From contig NZ_SLXT01000007.1 of assembly GCF_004341395.1 (NCBI RefSeq), positions 1 through 64,000 of the forward strand: 64,000 nucleotides of DNA, in the 5' to 3' direction. The first letter of the stretch is position 1. Every line of letters starts with the position of its first letter. The position numbers and the translations under genes were made by a program. The stretch comes from Heliophilum fasciatum. GTDB taxonomy: Bacteria > Bacillota > Desulfitobacteriia > Heliobacteriales > Heliobacteriaceae. Under the pieces are notes generated by a model. The model saw nothing but the letters and a program-made list of their open reading frames with translations, searched no databases and was not told where the DNA came from. Below are positions 44,854 to 53,517 of the stretch, piece after piece.

Positions 44854-47496
44854 TTACGGTGCGGATGAGCGGTGCAAATAATCCAGCACTTGTTGTAATT
44901 CCGCTTCTATCGCTTGCGCTTGTGAGGTGAAATGACTATCGCCGGAGCCATCATGACCAACGGTGCGAGCCACCAGGGCCAGATCATGACACAAACGGTA
45001 AAGCCGCAACGCCCCGATGGCAGCGCACTGCGATTTCCATTGCCCGGCGGTGGCGGCGATGAGCGGGACGTTATTATTACCGATGGCGGCTTGGAGAGTC
45101 GCAAACTGTTCAGGCGCTTCGCTGGTAAAGCGGTGAAAAAGTAGCTCCATCGCTGTTTTGTCATCTGGTGCGATTTGGTTGATCAGCGCCATGGCATAGC
45201 GATCGATCGGCGGCGTCACGCTGGTTCCCTGGGGCAGCGCTGTCGGCGACAGCCAGTAGGCCAGCGTCTCACAGAGGGTCTGCAAGAGGATCGGCTTGAC
45301 AATGATATCATCCATCCCACAGAACAAACAGCGCTCGTGATCTTGCCGGGTATTGGAGGCGGTAATGGCGATGATGCGGGAACGGTGGCCCGTAAGCGCT
45401 TCTTGGGCACGGATCGCTTGAGTGGTATCATAGCCATCGAGGATGGGCATCAGGCAGTCCATTAAGAGCAGGGTATACTGTTTTTGCGAAGCCAATCGCT
45501 GGGCGATCCGACCGTTGGCGGCTTCATCGATCGACGTAAAGCCAAGCGATTCCAGTTGCATCCGCAGGACTTGGCGGTTGGGTTTGCTGTCATCGACGAT
45601 CAGCACAGGAATGTCGACAACGCAGCTTTTCGCTGTATGGTTCAAGGCGCTGCTGTTCGTAGCGGCAAGGTCCTTTGGGGCCTGTGCTGCGGTGGTGGCA
45701 ATGATGTCCGAAGGAATCGCTGTTGTTTCCGGCAGGGGAAGAATCACCCAAAAGGTGGAGCCTAGACCGGGTTGGCTGGTGACGCCAATGGTGCCTTCCA
45801 TCAATTTCGTTAACTGTTTGCAGATCGATAAGCCCAGCCCGGTACCGCCATATTTGCGAAAGGTAACGTGATCGGCCTGCGAAAACGGTTGAAAAAGGCG
45901 CGACTGTTCTTCCGGAGAAATGCCGATGCCGGTATCTTGTACGGCAAAGCGGATGTAGGGGTCGCCGGAGGGGGTACGATGGGGCTCGCAGGTGACGGTT
46001 ACGTTGATTTCGCCGGTTTCCGTAAAGGTAATGGCGTTGCTGATCAGATTGAGCAGGATCTGCTTGATGCGCAAGTTATCACCGATCACATAAGGCGGTA
46101 CGTCGGCAGCGATCGTGCATTGATACTGAAGTTGCCCTTCGGCAATGCGTGGTTTGACCATTTCATTGATGTTCTGCATGACATCATGCAAATGCATGGG
46201 GACAGGCTGTAAGGACATATAACCGGCTTCGATCTTCGACAGATCCAAAATATCGTTGATGATCTTCAGCACCATGTCGACAGAATTACGAATGATCATT
46301 GTTTTCTGCTGTTGGGCCGGCGTCAGGGTGGAGGTAAGCAGCAGTTCGGTGGTGCCGACGATACCGTTCAGGGGGGAACGGATCTCATGGCTGATCGTCG
46401 ACAGAAAGTCTGACTTGGCTCGATTGGCTCTTTCCGCAGCTTGACGGGCTTGATCCAACTTTTCAAAAAGATAATACATCGTGATCAACCAGGTGATCAG
46501 TACGGCGGCTACAATGACGAGACCAACGCCCACGCGTATTCGTTGGGCTTGCAGGGCCATTTCCAAACTGTGATTGTTATGGACGATTTCGATCAGGCGG
46601 GAATTATAATAGTCGGGCTGACCGGTGGGAGCGGAAGTGATAAAGGGAATATAGCGGTAGGTGAGCGTGGTCCGCTCCACGGGATCCCAGGTGCTAAACT
46701 CCTGAGTTTGATTATTCAGGATGGCCTTGCGTGCCAATTCTAACTGAGTCGGTGAATTGGCCGGGTGATGGTTCCGGGAATAGTGGCTCAAGGGACCGCG
46801 AATCTGCGAGTCCGCTTTGAGTGAATAGATCGTCGCTTGGGAAACGGAAGGATAGGGTTCAACGACCTGGTATGCAAGGCCCGTTAAATCCAATTGTTGC
46901 ATACGATTGGTAAAATCATTAACGTTGACGCCCAGTTCAAAGAGATAGCGATGATCCGGCGTCGGCATGTAGCCGAATTTGCGTGTTTCTTTGACGAGTG
47001 AGATGATAAAGCGATCGCTGTGAAACTTGTTTCCTTGGATGCGTTCGTTAAGCATCGTAATAAAACCCGGTTGGTACGAGGTCTTAAAATCCAGGCCCAG
47101 TTGCCGGCGATCGGTGGTATGTACAATCGTGTGGTTCGTATCAATGATATAGATGTCAAAGTTTTCAAATTGTTTTTTTAACGCCTCCAGATCCCATTGA
47201 AGGACATCGGGCTCAGCACGATATTTTTCCAGCATGACCTGACTGTAACGGGCCATTTTGTCGTGAATAATTTGCTCGATGATTTGATAGGCCGTATCGG
47301 CGTTGGACACCGAAGACAAGATGTTCTCTTCAATCAGTTGACGTTGATAATTGCGGTCACCGGTTAAGGTATCTTTTAATTCGAAGTAGTAGCGATAGGA
47401 AAAAATGATCTGTAAACAGATCGCCAATACACCGAAGGCCATGATCCATTTCATCTTTTGTGACAGTGCACTGGTGCCACGTTGCTTCAGTTGCAT
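44854..47496 (-). CDS. Hybrid sensor histidine kinase with receiver and degenerate HPt domain
   Basis: 880 residues. Membrane helix about 17-33, extracytoplasmic sensor domain about 40-318, second helix about 321-343, then HisKA with phosphorylatable His370 (FLSTISHEIRSPLNGIVG), HATPase_c (N-box NLISNA, G-boxes DTGIGIS and GGTGLGLSI), a receiver domain (phosphoacceptor Asp680 in LLLMDCLMPILDG) and a C-terminal HPt-like domain (about 775-870). In the HPt the usual AHxLKG is replaced by AGQWKS (818 Gly for His), so it probably cannot accept phosphate. The partner regulator is not in the neighbourhood. Confidence 0.93.
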   Translation of the reverse strand: MQLKQRGTSALSQKMKWIMAFGVLAICLQIIFSYRYYFELKDTLTGDRNYQRQLIEENILSSVSNADTAYQIIEQIIHDKMARYSQVMLEKYRAEPDVLQWDLEALKKQFENFDIYIIDTNHTIVHTTDRRQLGLDFKTSYQPGFITMLNERIQGNKFHSDRFIISLVKETRKFGYMPTPDHRYLFELGVNVNDFTNRMQQLDLTGLAYQVVEPYPSVSQATIYSLKADSQIRGPLSHYSRNHHPANSPTQLELARKAILNNQTQEFSTWDPVERTTLTYRYIPFITSAPTGQPDYYNSRLIEIVHNNHSLEMALQAQRIRVGVGLVIVAAVLITWLITMYYLFEKLDQARQAAERANRAKSDFLSTISHEIRSPLNGIVGTTELLLTSTLTPAQQQKTMIIRNSVDMVLKIINDILDLSKIEAGYMSLQPVPMHLHDVMQNINEMVKPRIAEGQLQYQCTIAADVPPYVIGDNLRIKQILLNLISNAITFTETGEINVTVTCEPHRTPSGDPYIRFAVQDTGIGISPEEQSRLFQPFSQADHVTFRKYGGTGLGLSICKQLTKLMEGTIGVTSQPGLGSTFWVILPLPETTAIPSDIIATTAAQAPKDLAATNSSALNHTAKSCVVDIPVLIVDDSKPNRQVLRMQLESLGFTSIDEAANGRIAQRLASQKQYTLLLMDCLMPILDGYDTTQAIRAQEALTGHRSRIIAITASNTRQDHERCLFCGMDDIIVKPILLQTLCETLAYWLSPTALPQGTSVTPPIDRYAMALINQIAPDDKTAMELLFHRFTSEAPEQFATLQAAIGNNNVPLIAATAGQWKSQCAAIGALRLYRLCHDLALVARTVGHDGSGDSHFTSQAQAIEAELQQVLDYLHRSSAP

Positions 47497-47832
47497 GCAA
47501 GATCCCCCTGATGCGGCTGCGGCGAAAATCCGCAGTTATGCAGTTATGATTAGGTTCTTTTCCCTGACCGGATTTGATTTTCCTGCTCCTATCAACGAAA
47601 TTTAACATCCGTAATGTGGCAAATGCCCAAAAACCGCAATCATGATCGTGATCCGCGGTGTACTGGTTGAGTTTTTTTGGTGTTTCATGCAAAATTCCGG
47701 GAGAAGGTTTTGCCTACTAGAGGAATATGCTCTATAATTTATTACTATCGGCAGTCCTATCCCTATTTTTCTTTAACTAAATATACATATAACTCATTTA
47801 TATTAAAAAATGAAAGGTTGACTTGAGTGGCC
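47497..47832. promoter_or_regulatory. Divergent intergenic region between histidine kinase and NDH-2
   Basis: Towards ndh: TTGCCT (47710-47715), 17-nt spacer, TATAAT (47733-47738). Towards the kinase, on the minus strand, a hairpin (ACCGC/GCGGT with inner ATCA/TGAT, 47633-47659) is followed by TTTTT about 135 nt before the kinase start, so it could be an attenuator. No gene is seen. Confidence 0.6.
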
Positions 47833-49041
47833 ATGAGTAAACGGAAGATTGTGATTATTGGTGCCGGCTACGGCGGTATGTTGACAACCGTACAACTGCA
47901 GAAAATCATACCGGAGGGGACCGCAGAGATTGTTCTGATCAATCGGAACCAATATCACTATCTAACGACGCTTCTCCATGAAACGGCGGCAGGGACCAGA
48001 GAAGATGAAAAAGTCTGTATTGATATCCGAAGCTTGATTGACCCACGCAAAGTGACGTTTATCGAAGATAATGTTATCGATATTGAAAAAGAAAAACAGC
48101 AAGTGATTTTGCAAAACGGTGAACCGATCAGCTACGACTATCTGGTGATCGGGTTGGGCTTTGAGCCGGCCACCTTTGGCATTCCGGGACTGAAAGAACA
48201 TTCGCTGAGCATTCGCAGTGTCAAAACGGCGCGAGAAATTCGCCTCAAGATCGAGGAAGCCTTTGCTCGTTATGCTGTGCAACCCAACCGGGAGCACCCG
48301 CTTACGTTTGTGGTCGGCGGTGGCGGCTTTACCGGTGTCGAATTTGTTGCTGAACTTGCCGAGCGGTGCTACGATTTGTGTGAATTCCACAAGATCCCTT
48401 ATGAGCAAGTTCGCGTGATTTGTGTGGAAGCCGGTCCGGGCGTCTTACCAGGATTTCCTCCGGCCCTCGTGGAATACGCGATGAAAAGCCTCAGCTCGCA
48501 AGGTGTGGAATTCCGTATCGGGACGGCGATCAAGGAAGTTACACCGGGCCGTGTCAAACTGGCCAAAGGCGACCAGATGGATGAAGTGATCGCCGATGTG
48601 ATCATTTGGACAGGCGGTGTGCAAGGCTGTGAACTGATTGGTCGCTGTGATTTTGACAACCTTCGCGGCCGGATTAAAGTGGAAAAAGATTTGCGGGCGC
48701 CGGGCTTTAACAACATCTTTGCCGTTGGCGATTCGGCGCTGATTATGGATGAAGCGAATGGACGCCCCTACCCGCCGACGGCGCAGTTCGCTGTGCAGGA
48801 AGCCTTTGTTTGTGCGAAAAATATCTTAGCGTCCATCCAGGGCCAACCACTCGTGCCGTTTGTACCGGACAATAAGGGTTCCGTCGCTTCCATCGGCCAG
48901 CATGATGCCATCGGCGTTGTGTTTGGCAAGCAGATTCAGGGTGTGCCGGCCGTGTTTATGAACCGTATGATTGATAACCGCTATCTTTTCTTCCTGGGCG
49001 GCTTGCCGTTGGTGATGAAAAAAGGACGCATTCCTTTTTAA
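47833..49041 (+). CDS. ndh: Type II NADH dehydrogenase / NAD(P)/FAD-dependent oxidoreductase
   Basis: About 402 residues of the NDH-2 family: FAD motif KIVIIGAGYGGM, NAD-binding VVGGGGFTGVEFVAEL, and the FAD C-terminal loop AVGDSALIMDE and TAQFAVQEA. NDH-2 passes electrons from NADH to quinone without proton pumping; in anaerobes it may serve a specialised NADH oxidation role. Start ATG 47833 or GTG 47827, both behind AAAGG. No membrane helix; peripheral association is expected. It has a good promoter of its own. Confidence 0.9.
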   Translation: MSKRKIVIIGAGYGGMLTTVQLQKIIPEGTAEIVLINRNQYHYLTTLLHETAAGTREDEKVCIDIRSLIDPRKVTFIEDNVIDIEKEKQQVILQNGEPISYDYLVIGLGFEPATFGIPGLKEHSLSIRSVKTAREIRLKIEEAFARYAVQPNREHPLTFVVGGGGFTGVEFVAELAERCYDLCEFHKIPYEQVRVICVEAGPGVLPGFPPALVEYAMKSLSSQGVEFRIGTAIKEVTPGRVKLAKGDQMDEVIADVIIWTGGVQGCELIGRCDFDNLRGRIKVEKDLRAPGFNNIFAVGDSALIMDEANGRPYPPTAQFAVQEAFVCAKNILASIQGQPLVPFVPDNKGSVASIGQHDAIGVVFGKQIQGVPAVFMNRMIDNRYLFFLGGLPLVMKKGRIPF

Positions 49042-49074
49042 ATAGCCACGGTGGGTGTCCATGGCCGTGCATGA

Positions 49075-49103
49075 TTGACAGATGGCTGTTTTTCCTCTAC
49101 AAT
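49075..49103 (+). promoter_or_regulatory. Consensus promoter before the manganese riboswitch
   Basis: TTGACA (49075-49080), 17-nt spacer, TACAAT (49098-49103). Confidence 0.85.
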
Positions 49104-49107
49104 GAAA

Positions 49108-49252
49108 CACGTCACTAGGGGAGTAGTCGGCAGGGGAAAAAACCTGCGGACAGGGTCAACAAACTGGCGTAATGCCTGGCCCTGTCGCCTCATCGGGAAG
49201 ACGAGACCTATGACGGGAAGTATGTTGATACGCCCGTCATAGGTCTTTTTGT
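49108..49252 (+). promoter_or_regulatory. yybP-ykoY (manganese) riboswitch with terminator
   Basis: The leader begins with CACTAGGGGAGTAGTC, a hallmark of the yybP-ykoY class, followed by GGCAGGGG...GTCAACAAACTGG and a second strand near GCCTCATCGGGAAGACGAGA. It runs into a perfect terminator AGACCTATGACGGG/CCCGTCATAGGTCT (49204-49246) with TTTTT. Mn2+ binding would prevent termination and allow expression of the UPF0016 gene. The class call rests on the motif and on the downstream gene family. Confidence 0.85.
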
Positions 49253-49300
49253 TTTCTAGGCCCTAAAAACTTGATTGCACACAAGAAGGAGAATGACTCT

Positions 49301-49876
49301 ATGACTGCGCTTTGGGTATCGTTTGCTCTCATCTTTCTGGCCGAAATGGGCGATAAAACGCAGCTGGTCGCATTGACTTTAGCTACGCGCTATCGACCGG
49401 CTATAGTGATTCTGGGCATCACGGTGGCGACAACTGTTGTCCACTTGCTTTCTGTCTTTATCGGTGATGTTGTGGGCAACTGGATCCCGTTGTTCTACAT
49501 TAAAGTGGCTGCTGGACTTTCCTTTTTGGGCTTTGCCGTTTGGACCTTGCGCGGCGATGAGCTTGATGATGATGAAGTCAAAGAACACCGATGGGGCCCG
49601 TTCATGACGACGGCCATCATCTTTTTTCTTGCTGAATTAGGGGACAAGACGCAGTTGGCTACGATCACCTTGGCTACGTCCTATGATATCTGGTGGACCT
49701 GGATTGGCTCTACGCTCGGCATGGTGGTTGCCGACGGACTGGCAATTGCCGTCGGTATTGTGCTGGGCAAACGTATTCCGGAAAAAGCCATTAAGTATGG
49801 CGCCGTCACGATCTTTATCCTTTTTGGTATTTTGACGATCGTGGAAGCTTTTTACCCATTGAACTTCGCTGGATAA
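49301..49876 (+). CDS. UPF0016/TMEM165-Gdt1 family transporter (manganese export)
   Basis: 191 residues, six predicted membrane helices in two repeats, each with the family E-x-G-D-K-T motif: LAEMGDKTQLVALTLAT and LAELGDKTQLATITLAT. Family members move Mn2+ or Ca2+. The riboswitch upstream points to manganese. Start ATG 49301 (AAGAAGGAGAATG) rather than 49271. Confidence 0.93.
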   Translation: MTALWVSFALIFLAEMGDKTQLVALTLATRYRPAIVILGITVATTVVHLLSVFIGDVVGNWIPLFYIKVAAGLSFLGFAVWTLRGDELDDDEVKEHRWGPFMTTAIIFFLAELGDKTQLATITLATSYDIWWTWIGSTLGMVVADGLAIAVGIVLGKRIPEKAIKYGAVTIFILFGILTIVEAFYPLNFAG

Positions 49877-49886
49877 CCTGCAACAA

Positions 49887-49916
49887 CGAAGGCCGGACCG
49901 TAAGGTCCGGCCTTCG
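49887..49916. terminator. GC-rich hairpin after the UPF0016 gene
   Basis: Perfect 13-bp stem CGAAGGCCGGACC/GGTCCGGCCTTCG with loop GTAA. No T-run; possibly a Rho-independent terminator remnant or RNA-stabilising hairpin. Confidence 0.6.
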
Positions 49917-49989
49917 TCGATCTGATGCACCAAAAGGGTGTCACCTACATATCGATGGAAATATAATGGAAAGGCGAAAGGGTGGAAAA

Positions 49990-50652
49990 ATGATGATGCA
50001 TGATGATCCCGAGGATCTCTCCGGTTATCAAGCTTATAACGTGCTGACGCCGAATGTCGCTTATTTGCGCTTTTTGCACGCATCGCCCAATGCACCGGCC
50101 GTCGATGTGTTTTTGAATGAGCGCTTGGTGGCACGGAATTTTACCTATGCTGATTTTACACACTATTTGCCGGCGTTGCCTGGCCGATATCGTGTTCGCT
50201 TGTTTCCGGCCGGAAGGCGCCGTGACCCCTTGATCGACCGTGTCCTTACCCTCGCACCGCAGTCGATTGCCACTGCCGCTGTGATTGGGATGCCGCAGGC
50301 CCTTAGTTTGCAAATTCAACCGGAACCAAAATTACCTTTTTTACCGGGCCGTCTCTACTTGCGCTTCGCTCATCTTTCACCGAATGCACCGGCCGTTGAC
50401 TTGACCTTGGCCGACGGCACCGTTCTATTTCGCAATGTGACGTACCCGGCAACCACCGATTATCGTGTGCTTTTGCCCGGCACCTATACGCTGCAACTAC
50501 GCCTGGCCGGCACCGATCAAGTCGTTCTGCGTGTTCCCAATGCACGCCTGCGGCCGGGACGTTTCTATACGGTCGATGCCGTGGGTCTCGTCGGTGAACG
50601 CCCGCCACTGCAAGTGCTTATCCCCTTAGATGGCAACACCTACCTACGCTAA
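49990..50652 (+). CDS. DUF4397 domain protein (tandem)
   Basis: Two homologous halves (about residues 20-110 and 115-215) each with the DUF4397 signature: LRFLHASPNAPAVDV and LRFAHLSPNAPAVDL, followed by YLPALPGRYRVRLFPAG and VLLPGTYTLQLRLAG. No signal peptide is obvious at the start chosen (ATG 49990, site GGGTGG). Proteins with this domain are often cell-surface associated; function unknown. Possibly spore- or envelope-related. Confidence 0.82.
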   Translation: MMMHDDPEDLSGYQAYNVLTPNVAYLRFLHASPNAPAVDVFLNERLVARNFTYADFTHYLPALPGRYRVRLFPAGRRRDPLIDRVLTLAPQSIATAAVIGMPQALSLQIQPEPKLPFLPGRLYLRFAHLSPNAPAVDLTLADGTVLFRNVTYPATTDYRVLLPGTYTLQLRLAGTDQVVLRVPNARLRPGRFYTVDAVGLVGERPPLQVLIPLDGNTYLR

Positions 50653-50740
50653 TGTCCTAATCGCTTGAGAGGCTGACCAGACGGGCGGTTCGCGAAGGAA
50701 GTAGCTGGAAATTCGATATGGTAATTGTAACCAATCCCCG

Positions 50741-50769
50741 TTCTGAGAATACCATAAACTATCTCAGAA
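50741..50769 (+). promoter_or_regulatory. Inverted repeat before the 33-aa CxxC peptide gene
   Basis: TTCTGAGA (50741-50748) and TCTCAGAA (50762-50769) form a perfect 8-bp dyad with a 13-nt spacer, ending 2 nt before the GAGGAGG site of the peptide gene. It could be an operator or a hairpin that masks the ribosome-binding site. Confidence 0.5.
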
Positions 50770-50784
50770 AGAGGAGGGATAAGG

Positions 50785-50886
50785 ATGTGCAATCGCTGTA
50801 AACGCCGTCGGTCGACGCGGGTCATTCGTGTAACACTGCGCCCCGGTGAACGGTTACGCCTTTTAGTCCGTGCCACCGACGACTAG
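50785..50886 (+). CDS. Tiny basic CxxC peptide (33 aa)
   Basis: ATG 50785 with GAGGAGGGATAAG directly upstream, and a terminator 18 nt after the stop, support a real gene. The product begins MCNRCKRRRSTRVIRV and contains one CxxC and nine arginines. Too short for family assignment; a small RNA- or DNA-binding or metal peptide is a guess. Confidence 0.6.
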   Translation: MCNRCKRRRSTRVIRVTLRPGERLRLLVRATDD

Positions 50887-50904
50887 CAACCCTTGGAATG
50901 GGTG

Positions 50905-50944
50905 AAAGCACCGCAAAGCATCTGCTTGCGGTGCTTTTTATTTG
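50905..50944 (+). terminator. Terminator after the 33-aa peptide gene
   Basis: AAAGCACCGCAA/TTGCGGTGCTTT with a 9-nt loop, followed by TTATTTG. Confidence 0.9.
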
Positions 50945-51118
50945 TCATAAAATGCTGTAATATATCGTTTTACGTAAGTGGTATGATTGTGGTAATATCT
51001 CCTTGATGAGCAAAAAGCTTAAAGCAAAAAGTTTCAGCAGCATCGTTTGATTAACAACAAGAATCGCGCTGCGGGAACATGCTAGAACAGGATGATAACA
51101 GGAAGTTGAGGTGTGGGA

Positions 51119-51904
51119 ATGGATTTAGCAACGATTATTGGTGTGCCGTTGGCTTTTCTGGTCGTTGTTGTCGGTATGGTTGTTAAAGGAGCTAACCCAG
51201 CGGCACTGCTGAACCCAGCGGCCATTATCATTATTTTTGTCGGCCTGGTTGCGGCAATGCTCAACTCGTACCCCATGAAGGAACTGAAAAAAATTCCGAC
51301 ACTGTTAGGTATTATCTTCAAAGAGCAAAAACTGGTCGAACCAAAAACGATCATCGTTCAAATGACCGAAATGGCCCAACAAGCACGACGGGAAGGGTTG
51401 CTTTCGCTGGAAACGGTGATTGAGAACTTGGACGAGCCTTTCTTAAAAAACGGAATTCGCCTGATTGTCGACGGCCAAGCCGAAGAGTTTGTCCGAGAGT
51501 TGCTGGAAGCCGATATTGAAGCCATGGAGGAGCGCCATCGCGCCAACGCCGGGATGTTTACCGCTGCTGGTGGTGTTGCGCCGACCCTCGGTGTGCTTGG
51601 TGCTGTGATTGGGTTGATTGGTGCGCTGGGGAACCTAAGTGATGTCAACAAGCTGGGCACCATGATTGCCGCTGCTTTTGTGGCGACGCTTTTTGGTATT
51701 TTTACGGGCTACGTCATTGCGCACCCCTTTGCCTCGAAGTTAAAGCGCAAGTCAGCGGAAGAAGTTAAAATCAAAACGATGATGTTGGAAGGGATTCTTT
51801 CGATTCAGATCGGCAGCAGTCCCATGCAGATCAAAGATAAAATGATGATTCACCTGACCCAAAAAGAGCGGGAGGAGCTGGAGAAGGAAACGGGAGGACG
51901 CTAG
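51119..51904 (+). CDS. motA: Flagellar motor stator protein MotA
   Basis: Membrane stator channel subunit, about 261 residues. The N-terminal helices (LATIIGVPLAFLVVVVGMVV), the cytoplasmic domain with MEERHRANAGMFTAAGGVAPTLG, and the second pair of helices are in order. ATG 51119 behind TTGAGGTG. motB follows with no gap (TAG directly before ATG). The upstream 50945-51118 holds no clear promoter. Confidence 0.94.
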   Translation: MDLATIIGVPLAFLVVVVGMVVKGANPAALLNPAAIIIIFVGLVAAMLNSYPMKELKKIPTLLGIIFKEQKLVEPKTIIVQMTEMAQQARREGLLSLETVIENLDEPFLKNGIRLIVDGQAEEFVRELLEADIEAMEERHRANAGMFTAAGGVAPTLGVLGAVIGLIGALGNLSDVNKLGTMIAAAFVATLFGIFTGYVIAHPFASKLKRKSAEEVKIKTMMLEGILSIQIGSSPMQIKDKMMIHLTQKEREELEKETGGR

Positions 51905-52741
51905 ATGGGCAAGAAAAAACAGCACCATGAAGAACATCCGGATGAAACGTGGCTTGTTCCTTATGCCGATGTGCTTACGCTGCTCCTGGCGCTTTTTATC
52001 GTTATGTTTGCGGTCAGCCAAACCGATGCCCAAAAGTTTAACCAATTGAAGCAAACGATGGAGTCGATCTTCAAGGGCGGAACGGGCGTGCTCTCCGGCG
52101 CCAGTGTCATGACGTCGGAAGTGCCCAATGAAAGCGGCACCGATCTGCAGATGATCCAATCGATGCGCGAAAATGAAGAACTGCAAAAAATGAAAGAGCA
52201 GATGGATCAATTTGCACAAGATCAGAATTTGGACAAGCAGATCAAAACGGAGATTTACTCCGAAGGGCTGATGGTGACGATCCGTGATGCCGCGCTGTTC
52301 GCTTCGGGCCGCGCCGATATCAACCCGGAAGCGAACCGTGTGCTGGAAACGATCGCGAAGATGCTGCAGACGATGCCCAATGAAGTGCGTATCGGCGGCC
52401 ATACGGACAATCTGCCGATCGCGACGGCGGAGTTTCCGTCCAACTGGGATTTAAGTGCCAAGCGGGCACTGAACGTCATGAAAGTGGTCTTAAACAGCGT
52501 GCAGCTTGATCCGGTGCGGTTTATGGCCGTAGGCTTCAGTGAGTATCGTCCGAAAGCATCGAATGATACCGAAGAAGGCCGCGCTCAGAATCGCCGCGTA
52601 GAAATTTTCGTAGTTCGCCGTTATCCCGATCCGTCAAACAATGTATCAGCCAATTCGCCGCTTACCAATAGCGCTGTTCCCAAGACCACGACGCCTGCCG
52701 GTGAATCAGTGAAATTCATTGAAATCGGTCCGGCCCGCTAA
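51905..52741 (+). CDS. motB: Flagellar motor stator protein MotB
   Basis: 278 residues. Short cytoplasmic start, a single helix with the critical proton-binding Asp in VPYADVLTLLLALFIVMF, and a periplasmic-type OmpA peptidoglycan-binding domain (VRIGGHTDNLPI, NWDLSAKRALNVM, GRAQNRRVEIFV). Stop-start adjacency with motA implies coupling. Confidence 0.94.
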   Translation: MGKKKQHHEEHPDETWLVPYADVLTLLLALFIVMFAVSQTDAQKFNQLKQTMESIFKGGTGVLSGASVMTSEVPNESGTDLQMIQSMRENEELQKMKEQMDQFAQDQNLDKQIKTEIYSEGLMVTIRDAALFASGRADINPEANRVLETIAKMLQTMPNEVRIGGHTDNLPIATAEFPSNWDLSAKRALNVMKVVLNSVQLDPVRFMAVGFSEYRPKASNDTEEGRAQNRRVEIFVVRRYPDPSNNVSANSPLTNSAVPKTTTPAGESVKFIEIGPAR

Positions 52742-52753
52742 GTCTAAGTACAT

Positions 52754-52797
52754 AAAAAAAGAGCCGCCCACCGGCCACCGGGGCGGCTCTTTTTTTA
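52754..52797 (+). terminator. Terminator after motB
   Basis: Symmetrical stem GAGCCGCCC/GGGCGGCTC flanked by A7 and T7, so it works in both directions (also for the convergent ferritin-like gene). Confidence 0.93.
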
Positions 52798-52809
52798 TGA
52801 ATCAAGTCA

Positions 52810-53427
52810 TTAACGGGCAATTTCAAAGGTTAGATCATAACGGGCTTTGAGAAAATCAACGAGATCATCTTTTTCGTGCGATAAGATCACTTTGAATGCT
52901 TTACGTACGCGCTTGATATTGCAGTCATCGATGGCTTCTTCATAAGCAGCAATTGTCGACAACTCCTGGGCGATGGAGCGAGAAAGATATTCCCGCGTAC
53001 GGGCGATCAAGATCGCATCACCGGTTAAGGGGCCAAGCGCGTCGAGATTCTCCTCGTCATCGTCTTCGTTATCGTCGGCATGGTTCGTTTCTTCGCATGA
53101 CGATGATTCAAATTCTGAATGTTCCTCATCCGCTTCCGTTTCTTTGGTTGACGAAGCATCTGATGACGGTTCTAAGAAAGCAAAAGCAGAAGGGAGGGCG
53201 TTGGCGTAATGGAGCCCGTCTTTTTCCGCGCAGGTGGCAAAAACGGAATCGACTTCCATCAGCAAACGCGTCAATACGGCAAGGTGTTCTTTTTCATGTT
53301 CCGCTTCTTTGACGAAAAAGGACTGTAAAGCGGGGTGCACCCGTAAAGCTGCTTCTTCGTAAAGCTGAATGGCGGCATTTTCATGACAGATGGCCTCGCG
53401 TAAAAGGGTGCGCACATGCGTCGCCAT
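52810..53427 (-). CDS. Ferritin-like protein with long acidic insert
   Basis: 205 residues. Two ferritin-like helical halves: the first (about 1-65) with AICHENAAIQLYEEAALRVH and KEAEHEKEHLAVLTRLL, the second (about 140-205) with RSIAQELSTIAAYEEAIDDC and LSHEKDDLVDFLK. They are separated by a roughly 40-residue Glu/Asp/Ser-rich stretch (about 90-130). The ExxH residues for a diiron site are partly retained. Similar to rubrerythrin-like coat or storage proteins; specific role unknown. Confidence 0.78.
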   Translation of the reverse strand: MATHVRTLLREAICHENAAIQLYEEAALRVHPALQSFFVKEAEHEKEHLAVLTRLLMEVDSVFATCAEKDGLHYANALPSAFAFLEPSSDASSTKETEADEEHSEFESSSCEETNHADDNEDDDEENLDALGPLTGDAILIARTREYLSRSIAQELSTIAAYEEAIDDCNIKRVRKAFKVILSHEKDDLVDFLKARYDLTFEIAR

Positions 53428-53517
53428 GACCTCAACTCCTTATTTCGTGTTTTCCCAACATATATTTTCCTCATAGAAGGAAGAAATCCTCTACGGTAAC
53501 AATAATTTTCTTGGGCA
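53428..53517. other. Short AT-rich spacer
   Basis: Contains only the region upstream of the ferritin-like gene on the minus strand; no separate gene seen. The ncRNA terminator begins at its right edge. Confidence 0.4.

Noticed and set aside
50751-50760. Sporulation sigma-E/K promoter (CATAAACTA)
   Set aside because: The -10 pattern CATAnnnTA fits, but no partner -35 at the right spacing; kept only as a remark.
51020-51050. Sigma-D (flagellar) promoter before motA
   Set aside because: A TAAA occurs but the expected GCCGATAT-like -10 is too degenerate (AGCATCGTT) to call.
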